Translations under genes and position numbers: made by a program
Assembly (NCBI GenBank): GCA_024643945.1
Contig: JAHELX010000450.1
Coordinates: 1-5,484, forward strand
DNA length: 5,484 nt
DNA from: Anaerolineales bacterium
GTDB taxonomy: Bacteria > Chloroflexota > Anaerolineae > 4572-78 > NAK82
Direction of reading: 5' to 3'
The notes under the pieces: generated by a model
The model's database searches: none
Told to the model about the DNA's origin: nothing
Seen by the model: only the letters and a program-made list of their open reading frames with translations
Shown: positions 1 to 5,484 of the stretch, piece by piece
Layout: the number at the start of each line of letters is the position of its first letter
How positions within the stretch are numbered: the stretch's first letter is position 1

Positions 1-154
1 GTTGCCCAGCACCATCGACACACCGGCCAATCGTCAGGCAATGCCCAACGCCGACTATAGCAGTTGGGTGAAGCCCGAAGCTATCGCCGAGGTTATTCTG
101 TTCCTGGCCTCCGACAGCGCCTGCACGCTGCACGGCGTGGCCGTCCCGACCTGA
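1..154 (+). CDS. Short-chain dehydrogenase/reductase, C-terminal fragment (partial)
   Basis: Reading from base 2 gives 50 codons ending in TGA at 152-154; the gene begins left of the window. The peptide has [10 protein letters not shown] near its start, then [19 protein letters not shown], which matches the end of classical Rossmann-fold NAD(P)H-dependent short-chain dehydrogenases: the [10 protein letters not shown] segment follows the catalytic Tyr-Lys region, and the [14 protein letters not shown] helix precedes the last strand. The closest resemblance from memory is to the dihydropteridine reductase-like and 3-oxoacyl-ACP reductase-like groups, but the catalytic and cofactor-binding parts lie outside the window, so the substrate cannot be named. 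The end is odd: relatives usually finish with something like IPVYGR, whereas here the frame stops after VAVPT. The gene converges on the threonine synthase-like gene, with 91 bp between the two stop codons. Confidence 0.85.
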   Translation, partial: LPSTIDTPANRQAMPNADYSSWVKPEAIAEVILFLASDSACTLHGVAVPT

Positions 155-245
155 GAGCGCATTTGAAAAATGCTGATAGGGCCGCACCGGCGTGGAACAG
201 GCGGTGCTAGGTCAGGTGCAAACTCTGAAATCAATACTCTTTACC

Positions 246-1415
246 TCAAACAGGGAACACGTCGGGGTACTTGAGGCCAGTACCGGTGTTGAAGAGAACA
301 ATCCGATCCTGGGGGGAGATCCACTCCTCGACCAGTAACTTCTCCAGAGCCGCCAGGGTGGCGCCTCCTTCGGGGCAGGCAAAGACTCCCTCCAAGCTCG
401 ACATACGCATCTGGGCAGCTACCAGTTCCGTATCGGAGACAGTCACGCCAGTGCCGCCGCTCTCCCGTAGCGCCCGCAGCATCAAAAAGTCACCGACGGC
501 CGACGGCACCCGCAGCCCGGCAGCGACGGTGTGCGCTCCCTCCCAGGGGGTAGCAAATTCGTCGCCCGCGTGAAAAGCGCGCGGGATAGGTGCGCATCCT
601 TCAGACTGGACGGCGACCATACGTGGCCGGTGACCATCTATCCAGCCTAACTCCCCTAATTCGGCAAAGGCCTTCCACATCCCAATCAGGCCAGTGCCCC
701 CGCCGGTGGGATATATGATCACGTCGGGCAGATGCCACTTGAACTGCTCGGCCAGCTCATAGCCCATCGTCTTCTTACCGTCCAGGCGATAGGGCTCCTT
801 GAGAGTAGAGACTGCAAACCAGCCGTGTTGTTCGACACCCTTTTGCGCCTCACGTCCACAATCGGTAATCAGCCCCTCCACCAAGGTGACGTCAGCCCCC
901 AACGCCTGGCACTCCAGGCGGAATGGCTGAGGCACGTCGGCGGGCATAAAGACATGGGCGCCCAGCCCAGCCTTGGCGGCATAAGCGGCCATTGCGCCGG
1001 CCGCGTTCCCGGCCGAGGGAATGACCACTTCCTTCACACCCAATTCCCATGCACGGGAAACGGCCATGCACAAACCGCGTGCTTTAAAGGAGCCGGTGGG
1101 ATTAAGTCCCTCATCCTTAATGTATAGATGAGGCAGGCCCATGGCCTGGCCCAACCGCCGCGCGTGAAGCAAGGGGGTATATCCCTCCCCCAGCTTGACG
1201 GCCTTGCTCTCGTCGCGCACGGGCAGCACCTCACGGTAACGCCATAGAGTCGGCTCGCGAATTGCCAGGGAGTCCCGGTCCCAGGCGCCCCTGGCAGCCT
1301 CCAGATCATAGCGAGCCAGCAGGGGCCGCTTGCAGTCTGGACACAGCGTGTGCAAGTCGTCGGCTGCGTAGTGTTTGCCGCATAGGGAACATTCCAGGTG
1401 TGAGAAATAACTCAT
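246..1415 (-). CDS. thrC: Threonine synthase-like PLP-dependent enzyme
   Basis: This 389-residue protein is a fold-type II PLP enzyme, most like threonine synthase, which converts O-phosphohomoserine to threonine and phosphate in the cytoplasm. A zinc-ribbon-like N-terminus has C9-x2-C12 and C25-x2-C28. The PLP lysine is predicted to be K111 in NPTGSFKARG (105-114). SAGNAAG (134-140) contributes to the cofactor/substrate site, PTGGGTG (236-242) is the phosphate-binding loop, and NTGTGLKY (376-383) is a typical threonine synthase tail motif. The ATG start is supported by AAGGAG (complement of 1423-1428), 7 nt upstream. Length fits the family. The residue after the lysine is Ala, where many threonine synthases have Asp (SFKDRG); threonine dehydratases and other relatives also vary here, so a different beta-replacement or elimination activity is possible. 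No hom or thrB lies beside it. Fold certain, exact reaction likely. Confidence 0.85.
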   Translation of the reverse strand: MSYFSHLECSLCGKHYAADDLHTLCPDCKRPLLARYDLEAARGAWDRDSLAIREPTLWRYREVLPVRDESKAVKLGEGYTPLLHARRLGQAMGLPHLYIKDEGLNPTGSFKARGLCMAVSRAWELGVKEVVIPSAGNAAGAMAAYAAKAGLGAHVFMPADVPQPFRLECQALGADVTLVEGLITDCGREAQKGVEQHGWFAVSTLKEPYRLDGKKTMGYELAEQFKWHLPDVIIYPTGGGTGLIGMWKAFAELGELGWIDGHRPRMVAVQSEGCAPIPRAFHAGDEFATPWEGAHTVAAGLRVPSAVGDFLMLRALRESGGTGVTVSDTELVAAQMRMSSLEGVFACPEGGATLAALEKLLVEEWISPQDRIVLFNTGTGLKYPDVFPV

Positions 1416-1460
1416 CGTGTGACTCCTTGTCGAAAATTGTTTTTGCTCACGGCAAAGGGA

Positions 1461-1489
1461 TTGACAACTCGTCTGTGCTCCATTATACT
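1461..1489 (+). promoter_or_regulatory. Predicted sigma70-type promoter of the hydrolase-GNAT unit
   Basis: A perfect TTGACA (1461-1466) is followed, after the optimal 17-bp spacer, by TATACT (1484-1489), one mismatch from the consensus -10. The predicted start is near 1496, leaving a leader of about 47 nt that ends in a strong GGGAGG ribosome binding site (1531-1536) before the ATG at 1543. The -10 box shares four bases with that of the divergent promoter. This is a consensus match only, not mapped. Confidence 0.75.
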
Positions 1490-1507
1490 CTACACATCAA
1501 AGTTGTC
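1463..1507. repeat. Dyad (inverted repeat) spanning the divergent promoters, possible operator
   Basis: GACAACT (1463-1469) is the exact inverse complement of AGTTGTC (1501-1507), and TGTG (1474-1477) of CACA (1493-1496), all on the same centre at 1485. Eleven of fifteen positions in each arm match, across a 15-bp centre that holds the two overlapping -10 boxes. Part of the symmetry follows from each arm holding a -35 element, but the matching TGTG/CACA blocks are not promoter consensus, so a dimeric regulator could bind here. No regulator gene is in the window. Confidence 0.5.
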
Positions 1508-1511
1508 TCAA
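1482..1511 (-). promoter_or_regulatory. Predicted sigma70-type promoter of the threonine synthase-like gene
   Basis: On the minus strand, TTGAGA (complement of 1506-1511, 5/6 to consensus) is followed after 18 bp by a perfect TATAAT (complement of 1482-1487). The predicted start is near 1475, giving a leader of about 60 nt before the ATG at 1415. The -10 box overlaps that of the opposite promoter. This is a consensus match only, not mapped. Confidence 0.65.
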
Positions 1512-1542
1512 TAGCACATTATTCTCAGAAGGGAGGGCACAC

Positions 1543-2226
1543 ATGAGCATCAAACTTACATGGTATAGCCATGCATGTTTTTTGATTGAGACCAAGGGCA
1601 CCAAATTGCTGATCGACCCCTTCCTCACCGGTAACTCCCTGGCACCGGTGAGAGCAGATAAAGTGGAAGCCGATTACATCCTCGTGTCGCACGGCCATAG
1701 CGACCACGTTGGAGACGCGGTGGCGATCGCCAAACGGACCGGCGCTACTGTTATCTCCAATTTCGAGATTCAGAACTGGTTTGTGGGGCAGGGGGTGGAA
1801 AATGTCCATCCGCAGCACATCGGCGGTGGCCACGACTATCCGTGGGGGCGGGTGAAGCTGACGATTGCCCACCACGGCTCTATGCTGCCCGATGGTACCT
1901 ATGGCGGCAACCCGGCCGGCTTTCTATTTTACATCGAGGGCAAAAAGATCTATCATGCGTGTGATACCGGCCTCTTTTACAGCATGAAACTCATTGGCGA
2001 GGAAGGGATTGACCTGGCGATTTTGCCTATCGGCGACAACTTCACTATGGGACCTGACGACGCACTGCGTGCAGTGAAGCTCATCCAGCCGGTGCAGGTA
2101 GTCCCCATTCACTACAATACCTTTGATGTGATCAAGCAAGATCCCCAAGCCTGGGCTCGCCGCGTGGAAAGCGAAACGTCCACCAAAGTAGTGATCCTGA
2201 AGCCGGGTGATACACTGGAACTTTAA
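1543..2226 (+). CDS. UPF0173 family metal-dependent hydrolase (metallo-beta-lactamase fold)
   Basis: The 227-residue protein has the metallo-beta-lactamase fold of the UPF0173 family (Bacillus YtkL type), cytoplasmic and with no signal peptide. The N-terminal WYSHACFLIE (7-16) and LLIDPFLTGN (22-31) are characteristic. Metal ligands are visible in order: H50, H52, D54 and H55 in SHGHSDH, a histidine of AHHGS (H110 or H111), D141 in HACDTG, and H190 in PIHYNTF. All expected ligands of a two-metal site are present, so it is probably active. The family's substrate is not established and I do not assign one. Length is typical. The start is supported by GGGAGG at 1531-1536, six bases before the ATG. 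A strong predicted promoter lies at 1461-1489, and the GNAT gene follows after 38 bp, so the two are probably co-transcribed. Confidence 0.92.
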   Translation: MSIKLTWYSHACFLIETKGTKLLIDPFLTGNSLAPVRADKVEADYILVSHGHSDHVGDAVAIAKRTGATVISNFEIQNWFVGQGVENVHPQHIGGGHDYPWGRVKLTIAHHGSMLPDGTYGGNPAGFLFYIEGKKIYHACDTGLFYSMKLIGEEGIDLAILPIGDNFTMGPDDALRAVKLIQPVQVVPIHYNTFDVIKQDPQAWARRVESETSTKVVILKPGDTLEL

Positions 2227-2264
2227 TGAAAAGCGAGTGATAAGAACTCAGGAAGGCGGTCGCT

Positions 2265-3419
2265 ATGGCAAACAAGAACGTACACATTGAACAGGCGCAA
2301 ACTCGCCAAGATTTTGAAGACTTTATCCGCTTTCCCTTCCAGTTATACCGGGGAGATCCCAACTGGGTCCCCCTCCTATTGAGTGAGCGGCGCAAATTCC
2401 TCGATCCAAAACGCAACCCCTTCTTTGATCACGCCGACGTGGCTCTGTGGCTGGCGCGCCGAAACGGCCGGGTGGTGGGTACTATCTCCAGCCACATTGA
2501 TCACCTCCACAACAAAATTCACGACGAAAACATCGGTATGTTCGGTCTCTTTGAGGCGGTAAACGATTACGCCGTGGCCGAGGTATTGCTCTCGACCGCC
2601 AGGGATTGGGTACGCGAGCGGGGGATGGCGGCATTGCGTGGGCCGCTCAGCTTCTCACAAAATGACGAGTGCGGCCTGTTGATTGACGCGTTCGACGGTC
2701 CGCCTATGGTGATGATGCCCTACAACCCTCCCTACTACAGTGAGTTTTTCGAACGTTTTGGCCTGACCAAGGCGATGGATTTGTATGCCTATATCGGCGA
2801 TTTGGCGCAATTTGAAGGAGATCCAAACAAATTGCCGGCTAAACTCGTCCGGGTGACGGATAAGGTCAGACGGCGGGCCGGTGTCACCATGCGCCCGGCC
2901 AATATGAAGGCCTACGACGAGGAAATTCTGGAAGCCAAAGCGGTTTACAACCGGGCGTGGGAGAAAAACTGGGGATTCGTTCCCATGACCGATGCCGAAT
3001 TCGACAAGATGGCCGCCGATCTCAAGCAGGTTCTCGACCCCAACCTGGCCATCATCGCCGAGATAGACGGCGAACCGGTTGGTGTGTCGGTGGCTGTCCC
3101 CGACATAAACCAGGTATTCAAGCGCCTGAACGGACGCCTGTTCCCCTTTGGCTGGATTAAGGCATTGTGGTATGCTCGCAAGATCACCGGAGCGCGCCTG
3201 ATGATTATGGGTGTGGTTGAGGAGCACCGGGGACGAGGCATCGAGTCGCTTCTAATGTTCGAAACGCTCAAAGCGGCTGTCGAGAACGGCTATCAGTCCA
3301 CCGAGATGTCGTGGATCCTGGAGAACAACGATATGATGAATCGCATCGTCGCGAACGTCGGCCAGCCGTATGGGGCGCACGTCTATCGCACCTATCGCAT
3401 CTATCAGATGCCTGTGTAG
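2265..3419 (+). CDS. GNAT-fold acyltransferase-like protein, probably tandem domains
   Basis: This 384-residue soluble protein belongs to a conserved but uncharacterised family often named GNAT N-acetyltransferase or YghO-like. The C-terminal half is a recognisable GNAT domain: a strand-rich segment around 260-280 (IIAEIDGEPVGVSVAVPD) and the acyl-CoA pyrophosphate loop GVVEEHRGRGI (316-326), with R322, G323 and G325 fitting the R/Q-x-x-G-x-G/A signature. The N-terminal half (VALWLARRNGRVVGTIS at 59-75, then a helix) resembles a second GNAT-like unit without that loop. It carries the family block LRGPLSFSQNDECGLL (124-139), followed by PPMVMMPYNPPYY (146-158), which may form a substrate pocket. 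The acceptor is unknown. AGGAAGG (2250-2256), eight bases before the ATG, supports the start. The gene lies 38 bp after the hydrolase with no clear promoter between them, suggesting an operon. It ends just before a palindrome. Confidence 0.85.
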   Translation: MANKNVHIEQAQTRQDFEDFIRFPFQLYRGDPNWVPLLLSERRKFLDPKRNPFFDHADVALWLARRNGRVVGTISSHIDHLHNKIHDENIGMFGLFEAVNDYAVAEVLLSTARDWVRERGMAALRGPLSFSQNDECGLLIDAFDGPPMVMMPYNPPYYSEFFERFGLTKAMDLYAYIGDLAQFEGDPNKLPAKLVRVTDKVRRRAGVTMRPANMKAYDEEILEAKAVYNRAWEKNWGFVPMTDAEFDKMAADLKQVLDPNLAIIAEIDGEPVGVSVAVPDINQVFKRLNGRLFPFGWIKALWYARKITGARLMIMGVVEEHRGRGIESLLMFETLKAAVENGYQSTEMSWILENNDMMNRIVANVGQPYGAHVYRTYRIYQMPV

Positions 3420-3425
3420 CCTTGT

Positions 3426-3461
3426 ACTGATAGGGGCACAGCGTGCTGTACCCCTACCAGT
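3426..3461. repeat. 36-bp near-perfect palindrome between convergent genes, possible transcript-end hairpin
   Basis: Arms 3426-3442 and 3445-3461 are inverse complements at 15 of 17 positions around a 2-bp centre; the innermost pair would open to give a 4-nt loop. The mismatches are A3430/C3457 and C3437/A3450. In minus-strand RNA both become U-G or G-U wobbles, so the hairpin is continuous in the glyS transcript. It lies 7 bp after the GNAT stop codon and 10 bp beyond the glyS stop. There is no U-run on either side, so it is not a standard intrinsic terminator. It could instead block readthrough, protect mRNA 3' ends, or be one copy of a dispersed palindromic repeat. Confidence 0.7.
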
Positions 3462-3470
3462 GATCCCCCC

Positions 3471-5484
3471 TCAGAACCCCATCACCTGGCTCAAATCCAC
3501 CACACCATCGGGGATGGCGGCGATGGCGTAGACCAGGGCCAGGCGGTTACGGCGCAACACCTCATCTTCCGCCATCACCAACACCTTATCGAAGAAGATG
3601 TTGATGGGATCGGTAAGTTTTTGCAGCGCGCTTACCACTGCATCCACATTCCGGTCCGTCCCCAGGTTCTGGGTAGCCTGCCGATAGACGGTCCACAGGT
3701 TACGACTGGCCTGCTCTACGAAAGCGTCGGGATTCACCTGGTAACCCCGCACTTCGTCGAGAATGGGACGGACGATACGCTTGCAGCGAGCATAAGCAAT
3801 TAATGTCGGCTCCCAGTCCTCCCGCTCCACCCAACCTTGCAGGGCCTGAGCTGCCTGCAAACAGCGATAGGAATTATCGCCGCGCTCGGCCAGGGCTGCT
3901 TGCACCACGTCGTGGCGCAGTCCCCGATCGCGTAGCACCCCCTCCAACCGACGTTTCACGAAGTCCAGGCTGGCTGTCAGGGACTCTTCGCTGATCTCCA
4001 CTTGCCGGGGCAACAGTTGAGCGGCGGCATGCAGGCCGCTGGCGACCGAGTAGTCGGTGCCGGTCTCGATGAGGGCCGTCACCAACCCCAGCGCGTCACG
4101 GCGCAGGCCATAGGGATCGGCCGAGCCGCTAGGCGCCAACCCCACCGCGAAAAGGCCAGCCAGGCTGTCCAGACGATTGGCCAGCCCGACGACCAATCCA
4201 GGTCGAGTGGTAGGGAGCTGATCCCCGGCGAAACGGGGCAAATAGTGCTCGTAGATAGCAGTGGCGACTGCCTCGCTCTCGCCCGAGTGCCGGGCGTATT
4301 CGCGGCCCATCACCCCTTGCAAACTGGTCAACTCGATCACCATCTGGGTAGCCAGGTCTGCCTTACACAGATGCGCCGCCCGGCGGGCCGTCCCCAATTC
4401 GCCTTCCGAAATCTCCAGCGCCTCCCCGATGGTCGAGACAAGTTGTTCCAGCCGACGCGTCTTGTCGAGCATCGAGCCCAGTTGTTCCTGGAACAGGAGC
4501 GTATCGAGTCGGGGCAGAAAACCTTCCAGCGGCTTTTCGGTGTCGACCTTGAAGAAATAGTCCGCGTCGGCATAGCGGGCACGCAACACCCCTTCGTTGC
4601 CCCGTCGCACCACGTCCAGGTGCTCTGTGCCGCCGTTACGAACGGCGATGAAGTAAGGCATCAAGGAACCAGGACTCAGGGAATCAGGCACTTGTCCAGC
4701 ATCTTGTTTCCCTGAGTCCCTGAGTCCCTGAGTCCCTGAGTCCCTGACCACCGGGAAATAGCGCTGGTGCTTTTTCATCACCGTGACGAGCACCGGCTCG
4801 GGCAGAGACAGGTAGGATGGATCGAAGCTACCCCGCAAGGCAGTCGGATGTTCGACCAGATTGGTGACTTCCTCCAGCAACGCCGGGTCGTCGCGCACTG
4901 TGCCGCCGACCTCTGCCGCCAGGCGCTGGATATGCTCGCGGATGGCGTCACGCCGCTCGTCCACATCGACCAGGATGCCCTGGGCAGCCATCGCCGGCAA
5001 GTAATCGGCGGCCGCGCTGATTTCAACTCTCGGAGAGCCGGCAGGTCGAGACCCCCGGCTGACGCGCCCACTGCTGAGACCAGCATATTCAAATGGAATC
5101 ACCTGGTCTCCCAGCAGGCAAACCAGCCAGCGGATGGGGCGGCTGAAGGTGATGCCCAACCCCTCTCCCCTGGGGCGATTGGGTGGCAGCCAGCGCATGC
5201 TCTTGCCAAAGTTGATGCCGCCGATGAGGCCGGGAAGAGTCTCAGCCAGCACCTCGGCAGCGGGTCGCCCCTCGACACGCCGGATGGCGAAGACGTATTT
5301 TCCACCTGATACGTCACGCACCTGCAAATCAACCTTGTCCACTCCCTGGCTCCGGGCAAATCCCAAAGCAGCTTTGGTGGGCTGGCCCTCGGCGTCGAAG
5401 GCGGCGTGGACCGGTGGACCTTTGACTGCCTGTTCCTCATCTCGCTGGCATGGCGCCAGGTCTTCTATGTAGACGGCCAGCCGG
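3471..5484 (-). CDS. glyS: Glycyl-tRNA synthetase beta subunit (5' end outside window)
   Basis: The beta subunit of the bacterial heterotetrameric glycyl-tRNA synthetase binds tRNA-Gly for charging by the alpha subunit. The window shows 670 codons; the frame is open at the right edge, starting RLAVYIEDLAP, which aligns with the region near residue 50 of E. coli GlyS, so about 50 residues are missing. Recognisable blocks, numbered from the edge: KGPPVHAAFDAEGQPTKAALGFARSQG near 22-48, MKKHQRYFPVV ending at 246, MPYFIAVRNGG after 274, LCKADLATQMVIELTSLQG from 372 (start of the HD-like part), then RPGLVVGLANRLDSLAG and DPYGLRRDALG, and the C-terminal anticodon-binding region ending in DLSQVMGF. 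Residues 247-273 form an extra loop coded by an 8-bp repeat. No frameshift is seen. A TTG at 5364-5366 is internal. Whether glyQ lies upstream or is fused cannot be seen. Confidence 0.95.
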   Translation of the reverse strand, partial: RLAVYIEDLAPCQRDEEQAVKGPPVHAAFDAEGQPTKAALGFARSQGVDKVDLQVRDVSGGKYVFAIRRVEGRPAAEVLAETLPGLIGGINFGKSMRWLPPNRPRGEGLGITFSRPIRWLVCLLGDQVIPFEYAGLSSGRVSRGSRPAGSPRVEISAAADYLPAMAAQGILVDVDERRDAIREHIQRLAAEVGGTVRDDPALLEEVTNLVEHPTALRGSFDPSYLSLPEPVLVTVMKKHQRYFPVVRDSGTQGLRDSGKQDAGQVPDSLSPGSLMPYFIAVRNGGTEHLDVVRRGNEGVLRARYADADYFFKVDTEKPLEGFLPRLDTLLFQEQLGSMLDKTRRLEQLVSTIGEALEISEGELGTARRAAHLCKADLATQMVIELTSLQGVMGREYARHSGESEAVATAIYEHYLPRFAGDQLPTTRPGLVVGLANRLDSLAGLFAVGLAPSGSADPYGLRRDALGLVTALIETGTDYSVASGLHAAAQLLPRQVEISEESLTASLDFVKRRLEGVLRDRGLRHDVVQAALAERGDNSYRCLQAAQALQGWVEREDWEPTLIAYARCKRIVRPILDEVRGYQVNPDAFVEQASRNLWTVYRQATQNLGTDRNVDAVVSALQKLTDPINIFFDKVLVMAEDEVLRRNRLALVYAIAAIPDGVVDLSQVMGF
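4672..4719. repeat. 11-bp inverted repeat next to the octamer array in glyS
   Basis: GGACTCAGGGA (4672-4682) is the exact inverse complement of 4709-4719, the first part of the octamer array, with 26 bp between them. The repeat sequence is therefore present in both orientations within the insertion, which could form a hairpin in DNA or in the glyS mRNA. The arrangement suggests that the insertion is a small repeat element and not a loop that grew by slippage alone. Confidence 0.75.
4710..4747. repeat. 8-bp tandem repeat (CCCTGAGT, 4.75 copies) inside glyS
   Basis: Four exact copies of CCCTGAGT at 4710-4741 are followed by a partial copy, CCCTGA, at 4742-4747. Read on the coding strand it gives the peptide pattern RDSGTQGL-RDSG, an 8-residue period arising because three 8-bp units make eight codons. 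Gaining or losing one unit would shift the glyS frame. It is part of an in-frame insertion of 27 codons (4665-4745). Confidence 0.95.

Noticed and set aside
159..173. GCATTT-GAA-AAATGC hairpin just after the dehydrogenase stop
   Set aside because: The 6-bp stem is mostly A/T with a 3-nt loop and no U-run after it; too weak to call a terminator.
184..207. GCACCG/CGGTGC inverted repeat as a terminator between the dehydrogenase and threonine synthase-like genes
   Set aside because: The stem is only 6 bp with a 12-nt loop, and no U-tract follows on either strand. It may occur by chance.
1416..1475. Leader of the threonine synthase-like gene considered as a riboswitch or threonine attenuator
   Set aside because: At about 60 nt it shows only a possible 5-bp pairing (TTGTC with GACAA). 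There is no leader peptide rich in Thr or Ile codons and no terminator hairpin with a U-run.
2655..3227. Minus-strand open frame (190 codons) opposite the GNAT gene
   Set aside because: It is a shadow of the GNAT coding sequence; the His-rich composition comes from complementing Met/Val/Asp codons, and no family is recognisable.
4002..4715. Long plus-strand open frame (237 codons) opposite glyS
   Set aside because: It is antisense to well-conserved GlyS blocks, is rich in Gln, Arg and Gly with no recognisable domain, and is explained by codon bias of the real gene.
4672..4747. Repeat cluster considered as a CRISPR array
   Set aside because: The direct units are 8 bp and contiguous, without spacers, and lie inside a continuous glyS reading frame.

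Overview
The window is ordinary chromosomal sequence with housekeeping genes, moderately GC-rich, and without phage, transposon, CRISPR or RNA genes. The style of the proteins suggests a Chloroflexota-like bacterium (Anaerolineae or relatives): a zinc-ribbon threonine synthase-like enzyme, a UPF0173 metallo-hydrolase, a double-GNAT protein, and a separate glycyl-tRNA synthetase beta subunit. This placement is an inference from resemblance, not a computed result.

Layout from left to right: the last 50 codons of a short-chain dehydrogenase/reductase (+, cut by the left edge); a convergent threonine synthase-like gene (-, 246-1415); a compact divergent control region (1416-1542); a UPF0173 metal-dependent hydrolase (+, 1543-2226) followed after 38 bp by a GNAT-family protein (+, 2265-3419), the two probably forming an operon; a 36-bp palindrome (3426-3461) between convergent genes; and the glycyl-tRNA synthetase beta subunit glyS (-, 3471 to beyond the right edge, about 50 N-terminal residues missing). 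The glyS frame stays open to the right edge, well past the TTG codon at 5364-5366, so that TTG is not the true start.

The threonine synthase-like gene and the hydrolase gene are transcribed divergently from what look like two strong sigma70-type promoters whose -10 boxes overlap by 4 bp. The whole site is embedded in a dyad centred on position 1485, so the two transcription units are predicted to compete for polymerase or to be controlled together. No metabolic link between the genes is obvious.

I see no clear new multi-gene system. The most interesting items are non-coding or sub-genic: the interleaved promoter dyad, an 8-bp tandem repeat forming an in-frame insertion inside the essential glyS gene, and the palindrome between the convergent genes. 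No stretch longer than 130 bp lacks a gene.
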